Positions 19,004 to 28,858 of a stretch of 64,000 nt of DNA are shown piece after piece. Within the stretch, counting starts at the first letter, position 1. Each line of letters opens with the position of its first letter. The stretch lies in NCBI RefSeq assembly GCF_002245535.1, contig NZ_NKCN01000001.1, forward strand, positions 310,001 to 374,000, read 5' to 3'. This stretch comes from Mycobacterium lehmannii (GTDB taxonomy: Bacteria; Actinomycetota; Actinomycetes; Mycobacteriales; Mycobacteriaceae). Below the pieces are notes generated by a model. That model searched no databases. It worked only from the letters and a program-made list of their open reading frames with translations, and was not told where the DNA came from. The position numbers were made by a program, and so were the translations under genes.

Positions 19004-21289
19004 TCACAGCCCGTCGATCACGGGCGGCTCGTGTGCCCGCACCGGCGGCAGGTCGCCGGTGTACTTCTCCACCTGCACCAGCACATGTGCGCCCGTGCAG
19101 CCGTGCGCAAGCGACGAGGTACCCACGTCGTCGGTCAGCACGTTCGGATTTCCATGGGCGCACATTGAATCCGGGTCGGCCGGATCGACAGGGTCGAACC
19201 AGGCCCCGGTCGACAACTGCACGACGTCGGGCCGCAGGCGATCGTCGATCACCAGGCCAGCCAAACACGCCCCGCGGTCGTTGAACACCCGCACCACGTC
19301 GCCGTCGACGAGGCCGCGGGTGGCGGCGTCCCGCGGGTGCATCCGGATCGGCTCGCGCCCTTGAACTTTCGACTTCTGGCTGACCGCTCCGCCGTCCAGT
19401 TGACCGTGCAGCCGAGACGCCGGTTGGTTGGCCAGCAGATGCAGAGGATAGTCGGCTGCTCGTGGGCCGCCCAGCCATTCGGCAGGTTCAAACCATTTCG
19501 GGTGTCCGGCACAGTCGGCGTAGTCGAAGCCGTCGATGTCGGCGGAGAAGATCTCGATCAAGCCACTCGGAGTGCCGAGTCGGTGGGAGACGGGATCGGC
19601 GCGGAAGTCGGCCAGCAGGGTGAGGCCCTCCTCGACAGGCAACCGCAGCCGCCCGCGCCTCCAGAAGTCCTCGAACGTCGGTATAGCGAAATCCAGTTCG
19701 GCCGCCCACTTCTCGTACAGATGGGCCAGCCACTGCCGCGGTGTACGGCTCTCGGTGAACTGGTCGCCGAAGCCCAGTCGATCCGCCAGCGCGGCGAAAG
19801 TCGCGTAGTCGTCGCGTGATTGGGCGAACGGTTCGGCGAGCTTAGGCATCGCCATCAGCATGGGATCGTTGCGCGAGCCCGAATAGTCGTCGCGTTCGAA
19901 CGATGTCGTCGACGGCACGACGATATCGGCGTGTTTGGCCATTGCGGTCCAATAGGGTTCGTGCACAACGAGCGTGTCGACGCGACCGAGTGCGCGCCGC
20001 AACCGCGGGATGTTCTGGTGGTGGTGGAAGGGGTTACCGCCCGCCCAGTACACCAATCTGATGTCGGGGAAGACGAGCCGTTGGCCGTTGTAGTCGAACG
20101 GCTCACCGGGCCGCAACAGCAGATCGCTGATCGCGGCGACCGGAATGAACGTCCGCACGGGATTGATGCCTTGTGGAAGCCTTGGCAATCCGGTCCGCAG
20201 CGGCGGCAGGCCGGGCTCGTTCATCGAGCCGTAGCCGTGCCCGAATCCGCCACCCGCAAGGCCGATCTGCCCCAGCATGGCGGCCAGCGTCAAACCCATC
20301 CACGGCGCCTGTTCGCCGTGTCGTGCGCGTTGCAGTGACCAACTGACCGTGACGATCGTGCGGTGCTGCGACATCCGCCGGGCCAAGCGGACCAAGTCGT
20401 CGGCGGGTATGCCGGAGATCGCCGTCGCCCACCGTGGAGTTTTCGGCACACCGTCGTCCGCTCCGAGGAGATAGCGCTCGAAGCGCTCATAACCGGTGCA
20501 GTACGTGGCCAGGAAGTCTCGGTCGGCCAGCCCCTCTGTGGCCAGCACATAGGCGAGCGCGAGCATGATAGCCACGTCGGTGCCGGGCACCGGCGCGAAC
20601 CATTCACACTCACCGTCGACGTCATCGCGCAGAGGTGAGAACGACACGATCTCTCCGCCGCGAGCTCGATAGCGTCGCAGCGCATCGCGCGCCGGATGTG
20701 CGGTGGTCCCACCGTGGTTGATCGCCGTGTTCTTCAGCGCCAGCCCGCCGAAGCACACGAGAAGCTCGGTGTGCTCGACGATGACGTCCCACGCGGTGGA
20801 CCGCTTGAACAGGTCGTCGTGCGTGCCGACGACGCGCGGCATGATCACTCCTGTCGCGCCGAGGCTGTAGGAGTGACGGGAAAACGTGTAGCCACCAAGG
20901 AGATTCAGGAAGCGGTGGACCTGGCTCTGGGCGTGGTGAAATCGGCCCGCGCTCGACCAGCCGTACGAACCGCCGAAGATCGCCTCGTTACCGTGCGTTT
21001 CGATGACACGGCGCAACTCGTCGGCGAGCAGTTCGGTCAGCTGGTCCCATGTGACGGCGACGAACTCGTCGTCACCGCGCCGGGTGGTCGGACCCGGCCC
21101 GTCGCGCAACCAGCCGCGGCGTACGGCAGGTGTGGCTATCCGCGAGTGGTGCCGAAGTGATCCCGGCAGATTGCCCAGCAACGGTGAGGGGTCCGCGTCG
21201 CCCTCGAACGGTCTGACCGCGTAGATGTCGCCGTCTCGCATGTCGGCGGCGAAGGCTCCCCAGTGCGTCAGGCTGACCGGGGCAGGCAT
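19004..21289 (-). CDS. Molybdopterin oxidoreductase, BisC/TorA (DMSO reductase) family
   Basis: This 761-residue single-subunit molybdoenzyme has a full bis-MGD domain layout and no N-terminal Fe-S cysteine motif, as in biotin-sulfoxide/TMAO/DMSO reductases. The segment FGGSYGWSSAGRFHHAQSQ near residues 104-122 carries the serine that ligates Mo in this family. The C-terminal dinucleotide-binding domain begins at YPLHLLANQPASRLHGQLD. It has no twin-arginine signal, suggesting a cytoplasmic enzyme that reduces sulfoxides or N-oxides. It is monocistronic, with no cofactor or membrane-subunit gene nearby. Confidence 0.88.
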   Translation of the reverse strand: MPAPVSLTHWGAFAADMRDGDIYAVRPFEGDADPSPLLGNLPGSLRHHSRIATPAVRRGWLRDGPGPTTRRGDDEFVAVTWDQLTELLADELRRVIETHGNEAIFGGSYGWSSAGRFHHAQSQVHRFLNLLGGYTFSRHSYSLGATGVIMPRVVGTHDDLFKRSTAWDVIVEHTELLVCFGGLALKNTAINHGGTTAHPARDALRRYRARGGEIVSFSPLRDDVDGECEWFAPVPGTDVAIMLALAYVLATEGLADRDFLATYCTGYERFERYLLGADDGVPKTPRWATAISGIPADDLVRLARRMSQHRTIVTVSWSLQRARHGEQAPWMGLTLAAMLGQIGLAGGGFGHGYGSMNEPGLPPLRTGLPRLPQGINPVRTFIPVAAISDLLLRPGEPFDYNGQRLVFPDIRLVYWAGGNPFHHHQNIPRLRRALGRVDTLVVHEPYWTAMAKHADIVVPSTTSFERDDYSGSRNDPMLMAMPKLAEPFAQSRDDYATFAALADRLGFGDQFTESRTPRQWLAHLYEKWAAELDFAIPTFEDFWRRGRLRLPVEEGLTLLADFRADPVSHRLGTPSGLIEIFSADIDGFDYADCAGHPKWFEPAEWLGGPRAADYPLHLLANQPASRLHGQLDGGAVSQKSKVQGREPIRMHPRDAATRGLVDGDVVRVFNDRGACLAGLVIDDRLRPDVVQLSTGAWFDPVDPADPDSMCAHGNPNVLTDDVGTSSLAHGCTGAHVLVQVEKYTGDLPPVRAHEPPVIDGL

Positions 21290-21709
21290 GGCGTCAGTCT
21301 AAGCGCGGACACCGGCCGGCCCGGTCCGGCCGACGAACCGGTCGGTTATCCATCGGCACTCACGGATAGCGAATGGAAATTCGGCCGCAATCGCGTGCAC
21401 GGGTCGTCGATCGCACGAGACATTGCCTGGTAGCTACCAAGATTTGTGCAAATAGTTCGCGAATGTCCGCCATTCCCCACTCTCGCGTGCAAACTAATTG
21501 CTGCGCTGCCAACGAGACCGCGGCGCGAAATTGGGGGATGCGTTCGCGATTAATCGAGGCGGCACGGCGGGGTTATCCACAGCGAATGGAGTGTCGGCAG
21601 GTATTTTCATCCGAAGATCGGCGTGTTCGTTGGTTATTGGCGTCTGACGACAGATAGAGGACGGGTGCGAAAAATTCGAGCGAAATTTCGTACCGACCCG
21701 GGAGGTCGA
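21290..21709. other. 420-base intergenic gap with palindromes and a DnaA-box-like site
   Basis: No credible gene is seen; the short open frames here have poor coding character. It holds the 12-bp perfect palindrome TGGTAGCTACCA (21428-21439), a second dyad ATTTGTGCAAAT (21442-21453) two bases later, and TTATCCACA (21573-21581), which matches the DnaA-box consensus. The DNA is locally less GC-rich than its surroundings. It should include the promoters for the LGFP protein and the molybdoenzyme. Confidence 0.4.
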
Positions 21710-23878
21710 ATGATCGGGCAGAACAGCCGGGGCACCACGGTGTTTGGCCGGATGGCGATCGGTCTGCTCGTGGGCGCCGTGGCCCTACTGTTACCGCCGG
21801 TGGCGAGCGCCTCACCGGAATCCGATGCCGCCAACGCCGCGATCACCGCGGCCTGGGACGGCAGCGGCGGTGACGGCGGCCCATTGGGACCCAGGCAGGG
21901 CGACGTGTACCCGGTGGGCGACGGCTTCGCGCAGAACTTCGCGGGCGGCAAGATCTTCTTCACCCCCGATACCGGCGCTCACATCATGCGCGGCGCGATC
22001 CTGGAGAAGTACGAATCGCTCGGCGGCCCTGCCGACAGCGACCTGGGATTCCCGACCATGGACGACGGGCCAGGGCGGGCGCCCGGCAGCTTCAACGTCA
22101 CGTTCAGCGCCAGCGACAACCCGGTGATCTTCTGGACCCAGGACACCGGCGCGCGTGTGGTCCGGGGACCGATCAACGCGGCATGGGACGAGTTGGGCGG
22201 CTCCACCGGACCGCTCGGCGTGCCCGCCGACGACGAGACTTACCGCGGCGATCTGATCACCCAGAAGTTCACCGGCGGCGAGATCACCTACAACACCCGC
22301 GACAAGACGTTCACCACCGTGCCGCCCGACCTCGCCGGGCAATTGGCAGACCTGCAGATTCCCGGCGACGCGACGTCGGCGATCAACGCGGCACGCCGCG
22401 CGGCGGGAGGCCCGCTGGGCCCTCTCGGCGCCGCGGAGGGACCGCCGTACCCGATAGGCGACGACGGTCTGGCTCAGAACTTCGCCGGCGGCAAAATCTT
22501 CTACAGTCCCGCGACAGGGGCGCGAGTCGTCACCGGTCAGGTCCTGGCCAAGTACGAAAGCCTGGGTGGGCCCGAGGGGGATCTCGGATTTCCGATCGCC
22601 AGTGAGGCCGACGGCGGGCTGCCCACCGCGAGCCGGATGGCGCGCTTCGCCGCCGACGACAAACCGGTGATCTTCTGGACGCCGGACCACGGCGCTGTGC
22701 TGGTGCGCGGCGCGATGAGTGCGGCGTGGGACAAGCTCGACGGCGCGGAGGGGACGCTCGGCGCACCGATGGCCGACCAGTCCGAGAAGGGCGACGTCAT
22801 CACGCAGCGGTTCACCGGCGGCGTGGTCAACTGGAATCGGTCAACCGGTGAGTTCAGCACCGAGCCGCCCAACCTCGCGACCGAGTTGGCCGGCCTGGAG
22901 GTCCCCGCCGAGCAGGGCCCCGATACGCCCGGCACGCCGCGTGCGTCGGACTCCGGTGGTGACGGGAACTGGTTCGCCTTCAGCTGGTGGTGGCTGCTCG
23001 CGATCGTGCCGGTGCTCATCCTCGTTGGCCTGGTGGCGTTTGCGAGCCTGCGCAACCGGCGTCGTAACGACGTCGATCGACCCGGACCCGTCGAGGACCA
23101 CTACGACGACTCGTACGGCGCCGAGGCCGAACAGGCCTACAGCACACTGGGTTCGGGGGCAGCCGGGGCGGGCGGCGGGGATCCGTCCGCGGCGATGTTC
23201 GGCGATCGGTATGCCACTGAGGGTTTGGGCGCGTTGTCTGCGTCGGGGGAGTCGGGCTCGGCGTCATCGGCCAATCCCTGGGAGGCGCCGTCGCCGGACT
23301 TCGGTGGTGCCTCGGACACGTCGGCATTCACCGCGGGTGAGGAGAACCCGGACAATGTCGACACCGCGCCGACCCGGATACAGAGTTCCGGAGAGGCGGG
23401 CATCGCCGCGGAGCGCCTGGCCGCCGGCGCGGGTGAGACCGCCGGCGAGCAGGACGGTGTGCCCGAGGACCGCGACGCGCTACCCGAAGAGCGCGACGCG
23501 CTACCCGAAGAGCGTGACGACGAGCTGTACGGGGCGTCTGACGAGCGTGGCGCGATGTTCGAGGAGCCCGACATGGGGTACGCGGAACGCGATATACCCG
23601 CCTTGCCGGTGGAACGTGAACCTCCGCAAAGGGATCCGCTGACCGACACGGGGCGTCACGCCAAGATCGTCATCGACGAGCCGGAAGTGCCCAGCCCGGC
23701 GTTCCGCCTTCCGTTCGGTGACTCCGGGCAGGCGCCCGAGGGATACCCGATCAAGGCCGACACCCAGTCGGGGCTCTATTGGCTTCCCACCTCGGCCGAA
23801 TACGACGAGGTACAAGCCGAAATCTGGTTCTCCAGCGAGGAATTCGCGCGCACGAACGGCTTCGTCCGAGCCGACTAG
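21710..23878 (+). CDS. LGFP-repeat cell-envelope membrane protein (Rv2721c-like)
   Basis: This 722-residue protein has a signal peptide (ending near VASASPES), at least four LGFP-type repeats over about residues 40-400 ([32 protein letters not shown]), a membrane helix [21 protein letters not shown] and a long acidic cytoplasmic tail. LGFP repeats are thought to bind the arabinogalactan-mycolate wall. The tail has a 21-bp tandem repeat and ends in a conserved-looking [18 protein letters not shown] segment. ATG 21710 follows GGGAGGT. Its stop shares CTAG with the lexA stop. Confidence 0.85.
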   Translation: MIGQNSRGTTVFGRMAIGLLVGAVALLLPPVASASPESDAANAAITAAWDGSGGDGGPLGPRQGDVYPVGDGFAQNFAGGKIFFTPDTGAHIMRGAILEKYESLGGPADSDLGFPTMDDGPGRAPGSFNVTFSASDNPVIFWTQDTGARVVRGPINAAWDELGGSTGPLGVPADDETYRGDLITQKFTGGEITYNTRDKTFTTVPPDLAGQLADLQIPGDATSAINAARRAAGGPLGPLGAAEGPPYPIGDDGLAQNFAGGKIFYSPATGARVVTGQVLAKYESLGGPEGDLGFPIASEADGGLPTASRMARFAADDKPVIFWTPDHGAVLVRGAMSAAWDKLDGAEGTLGAPMADQSEKGDVITQRFTGGVVNWNRSTGEFSTEPPNLATELAGLEVPAEQGPDTPGTPRASDSGGDGNWFAFSWWWLLAIVPVLILVGLVAFASLRNRRRNDVDRPGPVEDHYDDSYGAEAEQAYSTLGSGAAGAGGGDPSAAMFGDRYATEGLGALSASGESGSASSANPWEAPSPDFGGASDTSAFTAGEENPDNVDTAPTRIQSSGEAGIAAERLAAGAGETAGEQDGVPEDRDALPEERDALPEERDDELYGASDERGAMFEEPDMGYAERDIPALPVEREPPQRDPLTDTGRHAKIVIDEPEVPSPAFRLPFGDSGQAPEGYPIKADTQSGLYWLPTSAEYDEVQAEIWFSSEEFARTNGFVRAD
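23471..23512 (+). repeat. Two 21-bp in-frame tandem repeats
   Basis: Two identical 21-bp units (23471-23491, 23492-23512) encode RDALPEE twice, flanked by degenerate copies, in the acidic tail of the LGFP protein. Length variation between strains would be expected by slippage without frameshift. Confidence 0.8.
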
Positions 23879-24570
23879 ATCTTCCGTATGACGGTGACGA
23901 CCTTGCCCAGCACCGCGGCGTCGTTACCTGGAATCGGATCGAAGGCCGGGTTGTGCGGCATCAACCACACCTGCCCGCGCGTGCGTTTGAACGTTTTCAC
24001 CGTGGCTTCGCCGTCGATCATCGCGGCCACGATGTCCCCGTTGTCGGCGACGTTCTGTTGACGCACGACCACCCAGTCGCCGTCGCAGATCGCGGCGTCG
24101 ACCATCGAGTCGCCGACGACCTTGAGCAGGAAGAGCGAGCCCTCGCCGACCAGTTCGCGCGGCAGGGGGAAGACGTCTTCGACGGCCTCCTCGGCCAGGA
24201 TCGGCCCGCCCGCGGCGATGCGCCCGAGCACAGGTACGAACGTCGGCTCCGGTAGGGCATCGGAGCCGGCGACGTCGGTGGCGACGATCGGAGTCACGTG
24301 GTCGTCGGCGCCGCGCACGTCGACGGCGCGCGGCCGGTTGGGGTCGCGCCGCAGGTAGCCCTTGCGTTCGAGCGTGCGCAGTTGATGCGCGACTGAGGAT
24401 GTGGAGGTCAAGCCAACCGCATCGCCGATCTCCCTGATGCTCGGTGGATAGCCACGGTTGGTGACCGATGCGCGGATCACGTCGAGGATGGTGCGCTGAC
24501 GCTCGGTGAGCCCAGAGTCCACAGATCTGGCCCCGCCTGTGCCGTCCGGATTTTCGCTGCTGGAGTCCAT
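23875..24570 (-). CDS. lexA: SOS repressor LexA
   Basis: LexA represses the SOS regulon and self-cleaves when stimulated by RecA filaments. The 231-residue protein has a winged helix-turn-helix ([22 protein letters not shown]), the Ala-Gly cleavage site in RIAAGGPI at about 120-121, and the catalytic pair Ser155 (GDSMVD) and Lys192 (TVKTFK). I use ATG 24570; the frame allows a 12-residue extension. An SOS box 33 bases upstream indicates autoregulation. The stop overlaps that of the convergent LGFP gene. Confidence 0.97.
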   Translation of the reverse strand: MDSSSENPDGTGGARSVDSGLTERQRTILDVIRASVTNRGYPPSIREIGDAVGLTSTSSVAHQLRTLERKGYLRRDPNRPRAVDVRGADDHVTPIVATDVAGSDALPEPTFVPVLGRIAAGGPILAEEAVEDVFPLPRELVGEGSLFLLKVVGDSMVDAAICDGDWVVVRQQNVADNGDIVAAMIDGEATVKTFKRTRGQVWLMPHNPAFDPIPGNDAAVLGKVVTVIRKI

Positions 24571-24602
24571 GCCGCCGAATGTAACCCGCGGCACTCGATT
24601 AA

Positions 24603-24618
24603 TCAAACATGTGTTCGA
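24603..24618. promoter_or_regulatory. SOS box upstream of lexA
   Basis: TCAAACATGTGTTCGA matches the mycobacterial LexA site TCGAAC-N4-GTTCGA with one mismatch. It lies just upstream of lexA on the lexA side of the shared intergenic region, consistent with autorepression. Confidence 0.85.
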
Positions 24619-24706
24619 GGCGTGTCGGAGTCGGGGTGCCTCAGGACGTCGCGGAAATCGCGCATCGATTTTCTGTCGGTGGCCTGTCCTATCGTTTCAC
24701 AACAGT

Positions 24707-24722
24707 TCGATCACACGTTCTA
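24707..24722. promoter_or_regulatory. Weak SOS box 1 upstream of chiZ
   Basis: TCGATCACACGTTCTA has two mismatches to TCGAAC-N4-GTTCGA. It is 20 bases (start to start) from the next site, so both lie on about the same face of the helix. Confidence 0.55.
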
Positions 24723-24726
24723 TCTT

Positions 24727-24742
24727 TCGAACATGTGATCGA
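24727..24742. promoter_or_regulatory. SOS box 2 upstream of chiZ
   Basis: TCGAACATGTGATCGA has one mismatch to the mycobacterial LexA consensus and shares its ATGT centre with the lexA box. TATCTT (24721-24726), a possible -10, abuts it, so bound LexA would block transcription. Confidence 0.82.
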
Positions 24743-24748
24743 CTATCT

Positions 24749-24764
24749 TCGAACACAAGAGCGA
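24749..24764. promoter_or_regulatory. Weak SOS box 3 upstream of chiZ
   Basis: TCGAACACAAGAGCGA has a perfect left half and two mismatches in the right half. It overlaps a second TATCTT (24744-24749). The stretch looks like a local duplication of the TATCTT-TCGAAC unit at 24721. Confidence 0.5.
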
Positions 24765-24789
24765 AAGCAGCGGATCGGAAGGCAGGCAG

Positions 24790-25245
24790 ATGACCGTTCT
24801 CGACACCCACGAATTCCAGGCCCCGCGCGTGGTCAGGACCGGTATCCGGCCTCCAGGCGCCCGTCGTCGGCACCCCGCGGCCACCCGGCCGGGCGGAGCG
24901 GCGGTCCGCTATCGCGGAACCGGCGTGCTGATGTCGCGAGCATCGCACCGACGGCGACCGATCACTCCCGCCACCACGGTGCTCCTGTCCTTGGTCGCGG
25001 CGGGAATCACGATGTGGCTCGGCCTGGTCGCGCAGTTCGGCGGCGTTGTGGGCACCACGTCGACCGCGGTGCCGGAGCGCCTCGCGGTGGTGCAGGTCCA
25101 GACCGGCGAGAGCCTGCAGCACGTCGCCATGCGTGTGGCCCCCGACGCGCCCGTGAGCCAGGTGATGGAGCGGATCAGCGAGCTCAACCAGCTCGACTCG
25201 CCCGCACTGGACGCCGGCCAGACACTGATCGCGCCGGTCGGCTGA
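24790..25245 (+). CDS. chiZ: LysM-domain SOS protein ChiZ (Rv2719c-like)
   Basis: This 151-residue protein has a basic, disordered N-terminus of about 60 residues, one membrane helix ([25 protein letters not shown]) and a C-terminal LysM-like domain ([19 protein letters not shown]...[10 protein letters not shown]). The M. tuberculosis homologue is DNA-damage-induced, binds cell-division proteins and delays septation. Position divergent from lexA, with three SOS-like boxes ahead, gives strong contextual support. It is probably a damage-induced division checkpoint. Confidence 0.9.
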   Translation: MTVLDTHEFQAPRVVRTGIRPPGARRRHPAATRPGGAAVRYRGTGVLMSRASHRRRPITPATTVLLSLVAAGITMWLGLVAQFGGVVGTTSTAVPERLAVVQVQTGESLQHVAMRVAPDAPVSQVMERISELNQLDSPALDAGQTLIAPVG

Positions 25246-25404
25246 CGGTCACCGGCCGGCCAAACAGCTTGCTGCGCAGACATGTTCACCGACAGATCGG
25301 CCGACTATGTGCCGTTCAGCCCGGTGCTGGGCTTTCGCAACCCGCCGCGGGTACGCTCGGAGAGGTTCGAGTTGGTCCTCTGTTGGCGCGGCGAAGGAGC
25401 GGTG

Positions 25405-25875
25405 ATGCACTGTCCGTTCTGCCGTCACCCGGATTCGCGCGTGGTCGACTCGCGGGAAACCGACGAGGGCCAGGCCATCAGGCGGCGGCGATCATGCCCG
25501 GAGTGCGGACGTCGGTTCACTACGGTCGAGACCGCCATCCTGGCCGTCGTCAAGCGCAGCGGTGTCACTGAGCCGTTCAGCCGCGAAAAGGTCATCAAGG
25601 GAGTGCGCAGGGCGTGCCAAGGCAGTCAGGTCGACGAGGACGCATTGAACCTGCTGGCACAGCAGGTCGAGGACACCGTGCGCGCCGCGGGCTCGCCCGA
25701 GATCCCCAGCCACGAAGTGGGACTCGCCATCCTGGGGCCGCTGCGCGATCTCGATGAGGTGGCCTACCTGCGCTTCGCCTCGGTGTATCGTGGCTTCACC
25801 TCTGCCGAGGATTTCGAGCGTGAGATCGAGGCGCTGCGAGCGCATCGGAATTCGCCGCAACCGACGGCCAGCTGA
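25405..25875 (+). CDS. nrdR: Transcriptional repressor NrdR
   Basis: NrdR is an ATP/dATP-sensing repressor of ribonucleotide reductase genes. The 156-residue protein has the N-terminal zinc ribbon with Cys3, Cys6, Cys31 and Cys34 (MHCPFC...SCPECG), then the ATP-cone starting at [18 protein letters not shown] 25405 puts the zinc ribbon at the very N-terminus as in all family members; 41 upstream in-frame residues are not coding-like. A TACGCT -10 candidate lies about 50 bases upstream. Its targets are outside the window. Confidence 0.96.
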   Translation: MHCPFCRHPDSRVVDSRETDEGQAIRRRRSCPECGRRFTTVETAILAVVKRSGVTEPFSREKVIKGVRRACQGSQVDEDALNLLAQQVEDTVRAAGSPEIPSHEVGLAILGPLRDLDEVAYLRFASVYRGFTSAEDFEREIEALRAHRNSPQPTAS

Positions 25876-25894
25876 CCGGCTGTCGTAGGTCCAA

Positions 25895-26581
25895 TCAGTC
25901 GATCTGCTTGATGCCGTCGTTGACGACGCGGCCGGCGACACGCACCCAGCCCTCGGCGCTCCACTGGGTGTAGATGTGCGAGCCCTTACCCTGCACGATC
26001 GTCAGGTCCCGACTGAGGTAATCGGTGATCCGAACGGCGGCGGCGCCGGTGGCCTCGTCTTCGGGCACACCAAGATCGGTCGCGAACATCCGTGACCGCA
26101 ACTCACCCTTGTCCCGGTCGATCCACGTCCACAGGTAGTGATTGATGTCGTCGGGATATTCCGACGGGTCGAGCGCCAGGAGCTCGTCGACGGAGCCGAT
26201 GTCGTGGACAGCGAACTCGGGTGCCCACTCCGCACGGGCCTGAACGGAGGTCAGGTCGTCGTCGTGGGCAACTTGGACGATGCCGGCCGGGACCCGCAGC
26301 GTGTGGACGGGAGTGCCCTGCTCGCGAAGCCACCACGCCGCGCCGACGGTGGGATGTCCGGCGAACGGCAGCTCGACGACCGGAGTATGGATACGCGCGT
26401 ATGCCGTGCTCGTACCCGGGGCGGGCAGGTCGACGAAAATAGTTTCGCTGTAACCCAATTGGGTGGCTATGCGCTGGCGATCGTCGGGGTCCACGGTGCT
26501 GGCGTCGACGACACCGAGTGGGTTTCCGTGATTGCCGTCAGGGTCGGCGAAGACTCGCAACACCGTCACGTCGATGGCCAT
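25895..26581 (-). CDS. PhzF-family epimerase/isomerase-like protein (Rv2716-like)
   Basis: This 228-residue protein has the PhzF diaminopimelate-epimerase-like fold. It has the N-terminal [19 protein letters not shown], the catalytic glutamate in LGYSETIFV (about 46), [15 protein letters not shown], and a late [11 protein letters not shown] loop. It is shorter than typical 260-300-residue PhzF proteins, so one domain is compact. The substrate is unknown. The start is ATG 26581 with a leaderless-type -10 ahead. Confidence 0.85.
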   Translation of the reverse strand: MAIDVTVLRVFADPDGNHGNPLGVVDASTVDPDDRQRIATQLGYSETIFVDLPAPGTSTAYARIHTPVVELPFAGHPTVGAAWWLREQGTPVHTLRVPAGIVQVAHDDDLTSVQARAEWAPEFAVHDIGSVDELLALDPSEYPDDINHYLWTWIDRDKGELRSRMFATDLGVPEDEATGAAAVRITDYLSRDLTIVQGKGSHIYTQWSAEGWVRVAGRVVNDGIKQID

Positions 26582-26588
26582 GGGCCCG

Positions 26589-26594
26589 ATGCTA
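26589..26594 (-). promoter_or_regulatory. -10 element of a probable leaderless PhzF-gene mRNA
   Basis: On the minus strand TAGCAT ends seven bases before ATG 26581. No ribosome-binding site is seen, so a leaderless transcript is likely and the ATG is supported. Confidence 0.45.
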
Positions 26595-26639
26595 CTTCGT
26601 ATTCCAGTGCCGTTGGCCGGGTCGCTGCGCGCAGGACTC

Positions 26640-27662
26640 TCAGGTCGCGCTGCGCTCGTCGGTTTCCATCGCGTCGAGCACCGCGACCCGGGTGTGGGCC
26701 GATCCGGAGATCGCACCTTCGGTGATCCCCGCCCGCAGCAGTCCGCGCAGGTATTCCTGGTCGTAGACCGCCGGATCGGAGCTGTCGATGAACTTCTCCA
26801 CCACCTCGACGAAACGGTCCGGGTCGTCGTGGAACGGGAAATGGCCGGAGCCGTCGAAGATTTCCAACTGCGATCCCGGCATCGCGGCGTGCGCCATCCG
26901 GGCGTGGCTGACCGGGATCACGGCGTCGCAGCTACCCCAGATCAGCTGAACGGGAACCGACTGCGTCAAGTAACAGCGGTCCAGCATGGTCACCACCTGA
27001 CCGCGCCAGTCGACGACAGCCCGCAGCGTACGGGCGAACGCCGATGACGCGGTCGGTTCGGGCAGGTCGTTGAGGATGCGCAACACCTGTGGCAGGTCGC
27101 GACCCAGGCCGGTCGAGCCGAAGACCCCGCCGGCGATGCGGCCCGCCGCCTGCAGGGCAGGCAGCACGAACGGCAGTCGCAGCAGTGCCAGCGCCTCGCT
27201 GCCCATGGGCAGCGAGGCGAAGCGCAACGCGATGTTGACATCCTTGGTGACCCCGCCGGCGCCGACCAGGATGAGTCGGTCGACCAACTGCGGAAACTGG
27301 TACGCGAACTGCATGGCCACGCCGCCGCCCAGCGAATGACCGATCACCGTGACGTGGTCGATGTCGAGGATACTGAGCAGGTCGCGCATCCCATTGGCAT
27401 ACGCGGCGACCGAATAGTCGGCGCGGGGTTTGTCGGACTTGCCGTGGCCCAACAGGTCCGGTGCGATGACGGTGAATCGCTGCGCGAGCTTCGACTGAAC
27501 CGTCTCCCACGTGGTGGAGTTGTCGCCGATTCCGTGGATCAGCAGGATCGCGGGCCCCGAACCGGCCACCCGGTATGCGCGCCGGTAACCGTGGATGGTG
27601 CGGAACTGCAGCACGGGGGTGAGGTCGCGTACGGGGCGAAGATTCGGCTTTCGCGGGGGCAT
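26640..27662 (-). CDS. Alpha/beta hydrolase (Rv2715-like)
   Basis: This 340-residue alpha/beta hydrolase has the oxyanion motif [13 protein letters not shown], the nucleophile elbow VIGHSLGGG (Ser110), an acid near GSCDAVIPV and the catalytic histidine in [11 protein letters not shown]. The M. tuberculosis homologue has been described as a lipolytic enzyme; the substrate here is not deducible. A 20-residue basic N-terminus precedes the fold, and there is no signal peptide. TAAGTT ahead of the ATG suggests a leaderless transcript. Confidence 0.88.
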   Translation of the reverse strand: MPPRKPNLRPVRDLTPVLQFRTIHGYRRAYRVAGSGPAILLIHGIGDNSTTWETVQSKLAQRFTVIAPDLLGHGKSDKPRADYSVAAYANGMRDLLSILDIDHVTVIGHSLGGGVAMQFAYQFPQLVDRLILVGAGGVTKDVNIALRFASLPMGSEALALLRLPFVLPALQAAGRIAGGVFGSTGLGRDLPQVLRILNDLPEPTASSAFARTLRAVVDWRGQVVTMLDRCYLTQSVPVQLIWGSCDAVIPVSHARMAHAAMPGSQLEIFDGSGHFPFHDDPDRFVEVVEKFIDSSDPAVYDQEYLRGLLRAGITEGAISGSAHTRVAVLDAMETDERSAT

Positions 27663-27668
27663 TGCGTC

Positions 27669-27674
27669 AACTTA
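27669..27674 (-). promoter_or_regulatory. -10 element of a probable leaderless hydrolase mRNA
   Basis: On the minus strand TAAGTT lies six bases before ATG 27662 and fits TANNNT. No Shine-Dalgarno sequence is present between them. Confidence 0.45.
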
Positions 27675-27729
27675 GCGGGCCGCCGGGCACCGCGCCCCTC
27701 GAGCCGCCCATTGACCGGGCGACTCACCG

Positions 27730-28719
27730 TCATCCAGCGTCGTCGCCGTCTTCGAATCGGTCCTTCGACTTCTTCTCGGCCTGCTGGGCCAGGAACCGCT
27801 CGAACTCGGCGCCGAGTTCCTCACCGCTGGGCAGGTCCTCGTCGCTGGCGAGCAGGGAGCGGTTCTCCTGGGCCGCCATGTAGGCGTCGTACTGGCGTTC
27901 CAGGGCGGCGACCACCTGTGCCACCTCGGGGCTCTGCTCGACCTGCTCGTTGACCTTGGTCAGCACCTCCGCGCCGGCCGTGACCAGCGCCTCGAGCGGG
28001 ATCTGAAGAGACGCGTTTCTGGAGACCTCGGCCAACAACGCCTCGGCCGCCGCGGGATAGTCCGTCTGCGCCAGATAGTGCGGGACATGGACGGTGTAGC
28101 CGACCACCTCGTGCCCGTGCTGCGACATCCGGAACTCGAGCAGGTTCGACGCACTCGCCGGAACCTGAACCTCGCCGATCCACGGCTGGTGGTCGGCGAT
28201 GAGTTCCTTGTCGCTCGAATGTGCAGTCATCGTGATGGGCCGGGTGTGCGGCACCGCCATGGGGATGGTGCCCAGCCCCACCACGCGGCGGACGTCGAGC
28301 CGTTCGGCCAGAAGCCGGACCGCGGTGATGAACCGCTCCCAGCGCAGATCCGGCTCCAGGCCGGCCAGAAGAAGAAACGGGGTGCCGACGCTGTCGCGCA
28401 TCGCGTACAGGTTGAGCTCCGGATCCTCGTAGTGAGTGAAATGGTCGGTCTTGAACGTCATCAACGGGCGGCGGGACCGGTAGTCCAGCAGCTCGTCGAT
28501 GGCGAACGACGCCACCAACTCGGTGTCCAGCGTGTCCTTCAGGTGCTGGGCGGCCAACCGGATCGCGTGCCCGGCGTCGGAGAAGCCTTCGAGGGCGTGG
28601 ATGAGCACCGGCCCCCTGCCGTCCTTGGACGACAGCTGGGGCGCGGGGAACTCCAACTCGTACATGCCTGAGTGTTCCGGCTGGTAATGCTGTTCAGGGT
28701 GACCAGCGTCGTCAGCCAT
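27730..28719 (-). CDS. PAC2-family protein (Rv2714-like)
   Basis: This 329-residue PAC2 (proteasome assembly chaperone 2-like) protein has the core GPVLIHALEGFSDAGHA, the VVGLGTIPMAVPHTRPI segment and VGYTVHVPHYLAQTDYP. The C-terminal 70 residues are charged, helical and acidic. Archaeal and actinobacterial members are structurally like proteasome chaperones, but their job is unproven; mycobacteria do possess a proteasome. An AGGAGGCGAGG site precedes the ATG. It is upstream of and in line with the hydrolase gene. Confidence 0.88.
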   Translation of the reverse strand: MADDAGHPEQHYQPEHSGMYELEFPAPQLSSKDGRGPVLIHALEGFSDAGHAIRLAAQHLKDTLDTELVASFAIDELLDYRSRRPLMTFKTDHFTHYEDPELNLYAMRDSVGTPFLLLAGLEPDLRWERFITAVRLLAERLDVRRVVGLGTIPMAVPHTRPITMTAHSSDKELIADHQPWIGEVQVPASASNLLEFRMSQHGHEVVGYTVHVPHYLAQTDYPAAAEALLAEVSRNASLQIPLEALVTAGAEVLTKVNEQVEQSPEVAQVVAALERQYDAYMAAQENRSLLASDEDLPSGEELGAEFERFLAQQAEKKSKDRFEDGDDAG

Positions 28720-28858
28720 GAGCCTCGCCTCCTAGCGGTGGTGCCAGACCGTTAACGTCTTCGTACAGTGACAACTAGTCTCGCGCACGTTGCGTTCCCG
28801 CTGGCGGGCATCCCATGCGCGAAGCCGTGAAAACGTTTGCGAGTGCGACCCGGTCGGG

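Noticed and set aside
20511-20530. Possible third copy of the leader hairpin (CAGGAAGTCTCGGTCGG)
   Set aside because: It lies inside the molybdoenzyme gene, has an altered loop and cannot form the same stem.
21373-21657. Small gene of 94 codons in the long intergenic gap
   Set aside because: No ribosome-binding site, mixed composition with many Cys and Arg, and it overlaps the palindromes; not coding-like.
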